From: Betaproteobacteria bacterium HGW-Betaproteobacteria-1
GTDB lineage: Bacteria; Pseudomonadota; Gammaproteobacteria; Burkholderiales; Methylophilaceae
Direction of reading: 5' to 3'
NCBI GenBank assembly: GCA_002842435.1
Contig: PHCX01000006.1
Span: 62,001 to 126,000 of the forward strand
DNA length: 64,000 nucleotides
Part shown: piece by piece, positions 26,327 to 33,907 of the stretch
Layout of the letters: each line of letters begins with the position of its first letter
How positions within the stretch are numbered: the first letter of the stretch is position 1
Position numbers and translations under genes: made by a program
The notes under the pieces: generated by a model
The model's input: the letters and a program-made list of their open reading frames with translations, nothing else
What the model was told of the DNA's origin: nothing
Databases searched by the model: none

Positions 26327-27664
26327 TTGAAAAAATATAAACGTATTTTAATCGCTGCGCTTATCGTATTGATTGTATTGGTAGTCATCCCGTTTTTGAT
26401 TCCGATGAGTTCGTATATCACGCAGGCGGAGCAGGCGGCGAGTGATGCATTGGGTGTGCCGGTGAAGATCGGCGGCCTGCGCGTGGCAGTGTTGCCGACG
26501 CCGCGACTCAATGTCAGCGACGTGGTGGTGGGTAGCGATGAGGATTTCACGGTCGAGAATGTGGCGGTGATACCGAGCATGTTTTCCTTGTTCTCCGACG
26601 TGAAAACGATATCGAGCCTGCAGCTTAAGCGTCCTGTGATGAAGAAGTCGGCGCTGGATATCATTGCTGCCTTGGGCAAGGACGGTGAGGAAAAAACCGG
26701 GCCTGCAATGGTGACGATCCGCGAGATCGGTATTCAAAAGGCGAAGCTGGTCTGGCCGGATATGGAGCTGCCGGAATTCAATGTAGATGTTCTGATGACG
26801 CCGGAGAACAAGCCGGAGTCCGCGCAGATTGCCACGGTGGATGGCAAGGTAAAGATCGACCTGATTCCCGAGGAGGGCAGGCAACTCATTACCATGACCG
26901 CAAGAAGCTGGACTTTGCCAGTGGGCACGCCGTTGCTGATCGACAAGCTGGATGGTGAGATGGTGCTGGTCGATAGCCGGCTGGATATTCAAAAGCTGGA
27001 TATCGAGCTTTATGAGGGCAAGGTCAGCACCAATGCGGTCCTGAACTGGCAGAAGAATTGGGCGCTGAACGGCAAGTTGAATGTGGCCGGCGTTGAAGTG
27101 GCCAAGCCGGTGAGCCTGGTCAGCAAATCGACACAGTTAAGCGGCAAGTTGAGTGGCGACGGCAGCTACAAGGCATCCGCGGATGAGCCGGCAAAGCTGA
27201 TGGATCATCTGTATGCGGACTTCAAGTTCAAGGTGCTGGATGGGGTGCTGGATGGCGTTGATCTGGCAAAAGCGGCTACTTTGCTTGGCAGCAAAGGTGG
27301 CATGGAAGGGCAAACCCGGTTTGATACGCTAACCGGTGTGTTGAATGTTGCCGGCAAGCAATACCACCTGCGCAATCTCGATATCGTCTCCGGCCTGCTC
27401 AAGGCGAGCGGTGATGTCAAAATCAAGCCGAACAAGGAACTGGACGGCGAGGTGAAGGTGGAAATCAAGAAGGGCGCGACGCTTGCAGCAATCCCCCTGC
27501 AGGTTTCCGGAACGACGCAGAATCCCAAGGTGTTCCCGACAAAAGCCGCAATGGCTGGTGCCGCTGCCGGTACGGCGATACTCGGCCCCGGTGTTGGCAC
27601 CAGCCTCGGTATTCAGGCGGCAGACAAGCTGAAAGGCTTGTTTGGCAGTGATGATGAGGATTAA
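26327..27664 (+). CDS. AsmA-family protein
   Basis: A 445-residue AsmA-like protein. Residues 5-30 form an uncleaved N-terminal membrane anchor (ILIAALIVLIVLVVIPFLIP), followed by the family's ALGVPVKIGGLRVAVLPTPRLNVSDVVVG region. The rest is a beta-rich periplasmic body. AsmA-like proteins belong to the bridge-like lipid transport group and influence outer membrane lipid homeostasis. The C-terminus carries a glycine/alanine zipper (AMAGAAAGTAILGPGVGTSL), unusual enough to note and possibly membrane-inserting. The gene is alone on its strand between tRNA-Asn and a HAD-IIA gene. Confidence 0.88.
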   Translation: MKKYKRILIAALIVLIVLVVIPFLIPMSSYITQAEQAASDALGVPVKIGGLRVAVLPTPRLNVSDVVVGSDEDFTVENVAVIPSMFSLFSDVKTISSLQLKRPVMKKSALDIIAALGKDGEEKTGPAMVTIREIGIQKAKLVWPDMELPEFNVDVLMTPENKPESAQIATVDGKVKIDLIPEEGRQLITMTARSWTLPVGTPLLIDKLDGEMVLVDSRLDIQKLDIELYEGKVSTNAVLNWQKNWALNGKLNVAGVEVAKPVSLVSKSTQLSGKLSGDGSYKASADEPAKLMDHLYADFKFKVLDGVLDGVDLAKAATLLGSKGGMEGQTRFDTLTGVLNVAGKQYHLRNLDIVSGLLKASGDVKIKPNKELDGEVKVEIKKGATLAAIPLQVSGTTQNPKVFPTKAAMAGAAAGTAILGPGVGTSLGIQAADKLKGLFGSDDED

Positions 27665-27710
27665 GAGCTGGGTATCTGGCCGGATCCCTTGCGTTTGAGC
27701 TGTATTCAGC

Positions 27711-28490
27711 CTACAAACCAAGGAGTCCGGGGAAATCCCGGATGGAATCGATCACCGCGTCCGGTTTGATCGGCGAGGCATCTGCGTAGCTTTTCCGGTA
27801 TTTGCCGGTGCGCACCAGGATGCCTTTCAATCCGGCCTGCTGGGCGCCGCCGACGTCCGAATCGATATCATCGCCTATCATGCCGACCTCGCTGGCCTTT
27901 AGTTGCATATCTTCCAGCGCGGCATTGAAGAAGTCGGCCGACGGTTTTCCGATGATCATGGCCTTGGTGCCGCTCGCATATTCCAGCGCTTCGATAAACC
28001 CGCCGATATCCATTTGCAGGCCATGTTCGGTCTGCCAGAAACGGTTCTTGTGGATGGCAATCAGCTTGGCGCCATTGACCAGGCAATTGAACACCTCGTT
28101 GAGCATGGGGTAGGACCAGGCATTGCCGATGTCGCCGACGACGATGTATTCCGCAGCCGTGTCCGATTGCCTGAAATCGGCGAAATCCTGTTTGACATCA
28201 TCTGCCAACAGCAGCCGGCATACCGGGTCGCCCTGTTTCTGCAGGTAATGCAGCGCGGCTTGCGGTGCGCTGATGATTTCGTCCGCCGGGATATCGAAGC
28301 CCAGCGCCTTGATCTTGCTGCTGAGCGAGGCGAGCGAGAGGGTGCTGGTGTTGGTGACAAAACGGCACTGGATATGACTGTTGCGGATGCGGGCAATCGC
28401 CTCGTGTGCACCGTCTATCGGTTGTTTGCCGATATAGAGCACACCATCCAGGTCGAACAGCAGGCCTTTGAGTTGTTTGAATTCATTCAT
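27711..28490 (-). CDS. HAD-IIA family phosphatase (NagD/LHPP-like)
   Basis: A 259-residue HAD phosphatase with the C2-type cap of the NagD / phospholysine-phosphohistidine phosphatase group. Motifs are LLFDLDGVLYIGKQ (D13, D15), RFVTNTSTLS, the lysine in IIGKPSADFFNAAL, and MIGDDIDSDVGGAQQAG. The ATG at 28490 is chosen because GGAG lies seven bases before it; a reading 25 codons longer has no support. Substrate specificity in this family is poorly predictable; nucleotides and sugar phosphates are common. Confidence 0.9.
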   Translation of the reverse strand: MNEFKQLKGLLFDLDGVLYIGKQPIDGAHEAIARIRNSHIQCRFVTNTSTLSLASLSSKIKALGFDIPADEIISAPQAALHYLQKQGDPVCRLLLADDVKQDFADFRQSDTAAEYIVVGDIGNAWSYPMLNEVFNCLVNGAKLIAIHKNRFWQTEHGLQMDIGGFIEALEYASGTKAMIIGKPSADFFNAALEDMQLKASEVGMIGDDIDSDVGGAQQAGLKGILVRTGKYRKSYADASPIKPDAVIDSIRDFPGLLGL

Positions 28491-28588
28491 GATTCGCTCC
28501 TGATGAAAGGAATGAGATTCGGAATGATGAATTAACAAGTTGCTCTTGTTCGAAGCAAAAATCAAACCATTGCGGCTTCGATTTCAAT

Positions 28589-28618
28589 AAAAAAGGCAGC
28601 CATCAGAGGCTGCCTTGG
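28589..28618 (-). terminator. Terminator of the aminotransferase gene
   Basis: On the minus strand AAGGCAGCC-loop-GGCTGCCTT is followed by six T residues. Confidence 0.9.
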
Positions 28619-28638
28619 TGTGCTGCTCAAGCCGAGTC

Positions 28639-29847
28639 TCAGCTGATGGCGCGCTGAATGCGGTTCAGTGCTTCTTCCAGATTCGCCATTGAAGTGGCGA
28701 ATGAGATGCGGAAGTAACCTTCTGCGCCGAAGGCAGAGCCCGGCACGACGGCTACGCCGACGTTTTCCAGCAGGTATTCGGACAGCGCCATATCAGTCGG
28801 CTTGGCAATCTTGCCGGCCTTGTGCAGGTTGGCGATCGCCTCGCGCGCATCGGGGAATGCGTAGAACGCGCCACCAGCCTTGATGCACTTCAGGCCGGGC
28901 ATTTCGTTGAAACGACGCACGACGAACTCATGGCGCTCGATAAAGGCTTCGACCATCGGCGTGATGCAATCCTGTGGGCCTTCCAGCGCGGCCTGTGCAG
29001 CGACCTGCGAGATGGATGTCGGGTTGGAAGTGGATTGCGATTGCAGGATTTCCATTGCCTTGATGATGTAGGCCGGACCTGCGGCATAGCCGATACGCCA
29101 GCCGGTCATGGAATAGGCCTTGGAAACGCCGTTCAGCACGATGCAGCGGTCCTTCAGCTCCGGTGTCGCGTTGAGGATGTTGTAGAACTTGTTGCCGGTG
29201 AGGTTGACGTGTTCGTACATGTCGTCAGTGGCGACCAGTATCTGTGGGTGCTTCTTCAGCACTTCGCCCAGTGCTTTCAGCTCGTCCAGCGTGTAGACGG
29301 AACCGGTCGGGTTGGACGGTGAGTTGATCATGAACAGCTTGGTTTTCGGCGTGATGGCGGCTTCCAGCTGTTGCGGTTGCAGTTTGAAATCCTGTTCGAT
29401 GCCGCACTCGATGATGACCGGTTTGGCGTCGGCGACCATGGCGATGTCGGCATAGGAGACCCAGTAAGGGGCAGGCACGATGACTTCGTCGCCCGGGTTC
29501 AGCACCGCGAGCGCGAGGTTGAAGATACATTGCTTGCCGCCGACACCGACGATGACTTCCTTGTCAGTGTAGTCGAAACCATTGTCGCGCTTGAACTTGG
29601 CGATGACGGCCTTTTTCAGGCCGGGGATCCCGGCTACCGGTGTGTATTTGGTAAAGCCGCTGTCGATGGCTTTCTTGGCAGCGTCCTTGATGTGTTGCGG
29701 AGTGTCGAAATCCGGTTCGCCGGCGCCGAGGCCGATGATGTCACGGCCTTCGGCCTTGAGCTTGGCTGCACGCGCAGTGACGGCCAGCGTGGGTGATTCT
29801 TTAATGCTTTGAACGCGCTTGGAAAGTACCAGTTCGGGTTGCGACAA
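28639..29847 (-). CDS. aspC: Aspartate/aromatic aminotransferase, class I fold type
   Basis: A 402-residue PLP-dependent class I/Ib aminotransferase that exchanges amino groups between aspartate (or prephenate/aromatic acids) and 2-oxoglutarate. Motifs are KLKAEGRDIIGLGAGEPDFD near the N-terminus, NSPSNPTGSVY, and the PLP lysine in NGVSKAYSMTGWRIGYAAGP. The start is a TTG at 29847, eight bases after AAGGA; no ATG fits the family N-terminus (SQPELVLSKRVQSIKESPT). The aminotransferase-uvrB neighbourhood is common in betaproteobacteria, although here a protease gene lies between. Confidence 0.92.
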   Translation of the reverse strand: MSQPELVLSKRVQSIKESPTLAVTARAAKLKAEGRDIIGLGAGEPDFDTPQHIKDAAKKAIDSGFTKYTPVAGIPGLKKAVIAKFKRDNGFDYTDKEVIVGVGGKQCIFNLALAVLNPGDEVIVPAPYWVSYADIAMVADAKPVIIECGIEQDFKLQPQQLEAAITPKTKLFMINSPSNPTGSVYTLDELKALGEVLKKHPQILVATDDMYEHVNLTGNKFYNILNATPELKDRCIVLNGVSKAYSMTGWRIGYAAGPAYIIKAMEILQSQSTSNPTSISQVAAQAALEGPQDCITPMVEAFIERHEFVVRRFNEMPGLKCIKAGGAFYAFPDAREAIANLHKAGKIAKPTDMALSEYLLENVGVAVVPGSAFGAEGYFRISFATSMANLEEALNRIQRAIS

Positions 29848-29931
29848 GATCGAAATCCTTGAAAAAGGTTGAAGGTGCAAGAAAAAATGTAATTTTACTC
29901 ACAAATTCAAGCCGGCGTAACTGGCAAGCCA

Positions 29932-30951
29932 TCAAAAATCAACAGCTTGACGGGCATCCAGTGCCTTGCGGTATTCGGTCGCGATATTCTTGTTGATGTT
30001 GCTCAGCGTCATGCTGATGGCATAGGCTTCCTGAAAGTCTCCTTTCGCGGATGCCATGACCCCGATGCGGAACAGCGAGTCCGTGTTGCCGGCATCCAGT
30101 TCGACCGATTTGCGATAGGCTTTTTCCGCTTCAACATTTTTGCCCAGCTTTTCATTGGCCAGGCCAAGTTCGAACCAGGCGTCGCTGTTGTCAGGTTCGG
30201 CCTTGATCCAGCGCGTGGCGACTTTTCTCAGTTCGCCCCAGTCTTCTGTCAGCTGAGGCTTCGCAATTTGCAGGAAGTAGGGCATGGTATCCGGCACGAT
30301 GCCTTCCCAAAAGGCATCGCCCTTGATTGGGAACCTGGTTTCGACTTCACGAGTTTCCAGTTCTGCCAGCCATTCAATCGGCAGTACATAGAAATAGGCG
30401 TCGCGGCCGCCGGTCTTGAAGGTGTTGATGCCAACCAGCCGGCCCTCGTTATCAAACAGGCCGCTACCGCTTGCGCCAAGCGCGAACTTTGCCGTGGTGC
30501 GTATGACATTGCCCTTATCCATCTCAAACAGGGATTTGACCGTGCCGTTGGAAGTGAGCGGGGTGGGTACACCGCTTGAGTGACCGATGGACACGACCTC
30601 ATCGCCTTTTTTCAGGGTTTCAGCACTGCCGATCGGCACTGGGTCGACGTTCATGTCTTCGGTTTTCAGCAGGCAGAGATCGTGCCAGCGGTTTGCCTGG
30701 ACGGAAATGATCTTGTAGGAATCTTCACCGCGTGACACCCAGACCTTTTCTGTATCGCGGAAGGTGTGGCAATTGGTCAGCACCTTGTTTTCGCCGACGA
30801 CGACCCCAGAGCCATAGGCCAGGCCGCCATCGAACTTGTAGCCGCGTACCATGACGGAAGAAAAGAAGGATTCCAGCAGTTTTGTCCGGTCATAGGCGTA
30901 GGCCGAGGGCACAAGGCTGCAGGTGGCCAGCAATACAAAAAAGTAGCGCAT
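29932..30951 (-). CDS. Periplasmic trypsin-like serine protease with C-terminal TPR repeats
   Basis: A 339-residue protein with a Sec signal peptide (residues 1-19). The protease domain has a complete triad: H62 (VLTNCHTF), D91 (RWHDLCLLK) and S163 (ALGASGSGLFD). It resembles the DegP-like trypsin fold but has no PDZ domain. The last 100 residues instead form tetratricopeptide repeats (WFELGLANEKLGKNVEAEKA, then LFRIGVMASAKGDFQEAYAI), which usually bind protein partners. It likely acts in envelope protein quality control or processing of a partner. A 17-bp palindrome lies about 40 bases upstream. Confidence 0.88.
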   Translation of the reverse strand: MRYFFVLLATCSLVPSAYAYDRTKLLESFFSSVMVRGYKFDGGLAYGSGVVVGENKVLTNCHTFRDTEKVWVSRGEDSYKIISVQANRWHDLCLLKTEDMNVDPVPIGSAETLKKGDEVVSIGHSSGVPTPLTSNGTVKSLFEMDKGNVIRTTAKFALGASGSGLFDNEGRLVGINTFKTGGRDAYFYVLPIEWLAELETREVETRFPIKGDAFWEGIVPDTMPYFLQIAKPQLTEDWGELRKVATRWIKAEPDNSDAWFELGLANEKLGKNVEAEKAYRKSVELDAGNTDSLFRIGVMASAKGDFQEAYAISMTLSNINKNIATEYRKALDARQAVDF

Positions 30952-30991
30952 GTCATTCCCCAGAGTGTTAAACGGGTTTTGTCAGAACCCT

Positions 30992-31008
30992 TTCCAAGTG
31001 ACTTGGAA
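30992..31008. promoter_or_regulatory. Perfect 17-bp palindrome between the protease and uvrB genes
   Basis: TTCCAAGTGACTTGGAA, with eight-base arms and a single central G, lies in the divergent intergenic region, 41 bases before the protease start and 88 bases before uvrB. No T run follows, so it looks like an operator rather than a terminator. It does not match the LexA box. Confidence 0.5.
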
Positions 31009-31095
31009 GGCAGGTTAAAGTTCTGGGCAGATGTATCTTGCTGCAAAGATAGAGAGTGGAGTGGCAAGCCCTGATAAAATGGCAGTCTCGATTCA

Positions 31096-33150
31096 ATGGC
31101 CAAAAATGTGATCGTTACCTATCCCAACAGCAGATATGAGTTGCACCAGCCTTTTCCGCCCGCTGGCGATCAGCCGCAGGCGATTGAAAAGCTGGTGAGT
31201 GGCATCAATCATGGCATGAAATACCAGACGCTGCTCGGCGTCACCGGTTCCGGCAAGACCTTCACCATGGCCAACGTGATTGCGCAGATCGGCCGTCCGG
31301 CCATCGTCATGGCGCCGAACAAGACCCTGGCCGCCCAACTGTATTCCGAATTCCGCGAATTCTTCCCGAATAACGCGGTGGAATACTTCGTTTCCTACTA
31401 CGATTACTATCAGCCAGAAGCGTATGTGCCTTCGCGCGATTTGTTCATCGAAAAGGATTCAAGCATCAACGAACACATCGAGCAGATGCGGCTGTCAGCT
31501 ACCAAGGCATTGCTGGAGCGGGAAGACAGCGTGATCGTGGCAACCGTTTCGGCGATCTACGGCATCGGCGATCCCGGTGAATATCACGGCATGGTGCTGC
31601 ATATTCATCAGGGCATGAAAATCAGCCAGCGCGATATCGTCAACAAGCTGATTGCCATGCAATACGATCGCAATGATTTCGACTTTTCGCGCGGTACGTT
31701 CCGCGTACGTGGCGATGTGCTGGATGTGTTTCCGTCGGAACTGAGCGAAACCGCGGTGCGGATCAGCCTGTTCGATGACGAAATCGAAGCGATCACGATG
31801 TTCGACCCGCTGACCGGGCAGATCCATAACAAGATTCATAATTTCCGCATTTTCCCTTCCAGCCATTATGTGACGGCGCGTGAAGCGACCTTGCGTGCGA
31901 TGGAAACGATCAAGCAGGAACTGCGCGATCGCGTGGATTTCTTCATCAAGAACAACAAGCTGGTCGAGGCGCAACGTATCGAACAGCGTACACGTTTCGA
32001 TCTGGAGATGCTGAATGAGATCGGCTTCTGCAAGGGTATCGAGAACTACAGCCGCCACCTTACCGGCCGCATGCCAGGGGATGCGCCGCCGACGCTGATC
32101 GATTACCTGCCTGAGAATGCGCTGATGATTATCGATGAAAGCCACGTCACGGTGCCGCAGGTAGGCGGCATGTACAAGGGTGACCGTTCGCGTAAAGAAA
32201 ATCTCGTCGATTACGGCTTCCGTCTGCCTTCGGCGCTGGATAACCGGCCGCTCAAGTTTGAGGAATTCGAGAAGATCATGCGCCAGTGCGTGTTCATTTC
32301 AGCCACGCCGGCCGAATATGAACGCACCCATCAGGAGCAGGTGGTGGAGATGATCGCGCGGCCGACCGGCCTGATTGACCCGGAGATCATCGTCAAACCG
32401 GCGGATACGCAGGTGGATGACCTGCTGTCTGAAATCAAGCTGAGAGTGGCGGTGCAGGAGCGGGTGCTGGCGACGACGCTGACCAAGCGCATGGCTGAGG
32501 ACTTGACGGATTATCTGGCCGAACACGGCGTCAAGGTGCGATATCTGCATTCCGATATCGATACCGTGGAACGGGTTGAGATTATTCGCGACCTGCGTCT
32601 CGGCGAGTTCGATGTGCTGGTCGGTATCAACCTGTTACGTGAAGGCCTGGATATTCCGGAGGTATCCCTGGTGGCGGTGCTGGATGCGGATAAGGAAGGC
32701 TTTCTGCGTTCAGAACGTTCACTGATTCAGACTTCCGGTCGTGCTGCACGTAACCTCAATGGCAAGGTGATCTTTTATGCCAACAGAATCACACGTTCGA
32801 TGAAACTGGCAATAGACGAGACCGAGCGTCGGCGCAAGAAGCAGATGGCGTTCAATGCAGAGCATGGCATTGTGCCTAGGGGCGTCAGCAAGCGCATCAA
32901 GGATATCATCGATGGCGTTTATGACAAGGATGAAGCCAAGCGCGAACAGAAGGCTGCACAGGATCAGGCGAACTATGAGGCTCTGAGCGAGAAGCAAATC
33001 CTGAAAGAGATGAAACGTCTGGAAAAAGCCATGCACGACAGTGCGCAGAACCTCGAGTTTGAAAAAGCTGCCGAATATCGTGACCAGTTGAAGAAACTCA
33101 AGGCGAAGTTCTACGGTGCCGAGATCCCGGATCAGCCCTTGATTGAATAA
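31096..33150 (+). CDS. uvrB: Excinuclease ABC subunit B
   Basis: UvrB (684 residues) is the damage-verifying helicase of nucleotide excision repair. It has Walker A GVTGSGKT (48-55), the beta-hairpin region ([21 protein letters not shown]), the DESH Walker B motif ([12 protein letters not shown]), helicase motif SGRAARN, and a C-terminal UVR domain ([21 protein letters not shown]) that contacts UvrC. The length is normal. The last 19 bases overlap, tail to tail, with the gene for a small membrane protein. No LexA box was recognised upstream. Confidence 0.98.
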   Translation: MAKNVIVTYPNSRYELHQPFPPAGDQPQAIEKLVSGINHGMKYQTLLGVTGSGKTFTMANVIAQIGRPAIVMAPNKTLAAQLYSEFREFFPNNAVEYFVSYYDYYQPEAYVPSRDLFIEKDSSINEHIEQMRLSATKALLEREDSVIVATVSAIYGIGDPGEYHGMVLHIHQGMKISQRDIVNKLIAMQYDRNDFDFSRGTFRVRGDVLDVFPSELSETAVRISLFDDEIEAITMFDPLTGQIHNKIHNFRIFPSSHYVTAREATLRAMETIKQELRDRVDFFIKNNKLVEAQRIEQRTRFDLEMLNEIGFCKGIENYSRHLTGRMPGDAPPTLIDYLPENALMIIDESHVTVPQVGGMYKGDRSRKENLVDYGFRLPSALDNRPLKFEEFEKIMRQCVFISATPAEYERTHQEQVVEMIARPTGLIDPEIIVKPADTQVDDLLSEIKLRVAVQERVLATTLTKRMAEDLTDYLAEHGVKVRYLHSDIDTVERVEIIRDLRLGEFDVLVGINLLREGLDIPEVSLVAVLDADKEGFLRSERSLIQTSGRAARNLNGKVIFYANRITRSMKLAIDETERRRKKQMAFNAEHGIVPRGVSKRIKDIIDGVYDKDEAKREQKAAQDQANYEALSEKQILKEMKRLEKAMHDSAQNLEFEKAAEYRDQLKKLKAKFYGAEIPDQPLIE

Positions 33151-33491
33151 TGTTGAGCCAGCCTGGCGCCTAGCCAGCCCGCGATGAATTGCGGAATGGA
33201 TATCACAGCCATGAAAATCAGCGCCAGTGGCCATAGCGATAGTGAGCTGCCGTTGATCAGCGCGGATGCGAATTGTCCGGCAGCCATCGCCAAAGTCCAG
33301 CGCCAGACTCTTTGCGGGTACAGATAAGCAATGACAAATATGATCAGGCCCATGATGGGGATGCCTGAACTGTAATAGAGGTTACTGTCCCAGGCTTCGT
33401 TGCGGTTTGTGATGGCGGCGATACCCAGACAGACCGCCAGCCCGGCCGAACTGGAGAACAAATAGGGCCGAAGGTCATTCTGCTTTTTCAT
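33132..33491 (-). CDS. Small membrane protein of unknown function
   Basis: A 119-residue protein with four predicted membrane helices (around residues 12-25, 44-60, 65-83 and 86-110). I do not recognise the family. Its 3' end overlaps the 3' end of uvrB by 19 bases on the opposite strand. The L7/L12-like membrane peptide gene lies just upstream on the same strand, about 27 bases away. Confidence 0.7.
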   Translation of the reverse strand: MKKQNDLRPYLFSSSAGLAVCLGIAAITNRNEAWDSNLYYSSGIPIMGLIIFVIAYLYPQRVWRWTLAMAAGQFASALINGSSLSLWPLALIFMAVISIPQFIAGWLGARLAQHYSIKG

Positions 33492-33518
33492 GTCGGGGTG
33501 TTTGGGGCTGGCAGATGG

Positions 33519-33782
33519 CTAGCTGAACAGAAAGCGGTATAGCAGCCAGGCAAAAATCAGGAGAGCGATGACGGGGATCCCCATGTTGCCATCGCCTTTG
33601 CGCATGGGTGCGATACTGCCGGGGTGCTGACGTTCATAGGTGTCTATCCATTCCTTGGATTCTTTCAGCCCCAAGCCCGTATGCTCCCGCAATAACTTGA
33701 TGGCTTCTATCTTGCGGCCTTGTTCAATGGCCTGAATGACTTCAAAAGGGGCTTCTGTATTTTTGTTGGAGTTTGAATTCAT
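33519..33782 (-). CDS. Membrane-anchored ribosomal L7/L12 C-terminal-domain-like protein
   Basis: An 87-residue protein. Residues 12-50 resemble the C-terminal domain of ribosomal protein L7/L12 (IEQGRKIEAIKLLREHTGLG then LKESKEWIDTYE, like the KI-xVIK-xVRExTGLGLKEAK core). A short proline/glycine linker leads to one C-terminal membrane helix (GIPVIALLIFAWLLYRFLF). It is not the ribosomal protein, which is longer and soluble. The ATG at 33782 follows AGGT at a suitable distance. Function unknown; the domain may bind translation factors or another partner at the membrane. Confidence 0.78.
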   Translation of the reverse strand: MNSNSNKNTEAPFEVIQAIEQGRKIEAIKLLREHTGLGLKESKEWIDTYERQHPGSIAPMRKGDGNMGIPVIALLIFAWLLYRFLFS

Positions 33783-33849
33783 CTGCTGACCTTTTCTGGT
33801 TTTCTGTGTAGCCGATTTCTGCAAAGTCTAGTCCAGCAGAGTGCAAATA

Positions 33850-33878
33850 AAAAGCCCCGATTGTTCGGGGCTTTTTTG
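33850..33878. terminator. Terminator after rne (bidirectional)
   Basis: AAGCCCCGA-TTGT-TCGGGGCTT, with an A/T run on both sides, terminates rne on the minus strand and can also work on the plus strand. Confidence 0.9.
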
Positions 33879-33907
33879 TGACTGGCTGATGAAAGGTTCA
33901 GGCTGGA

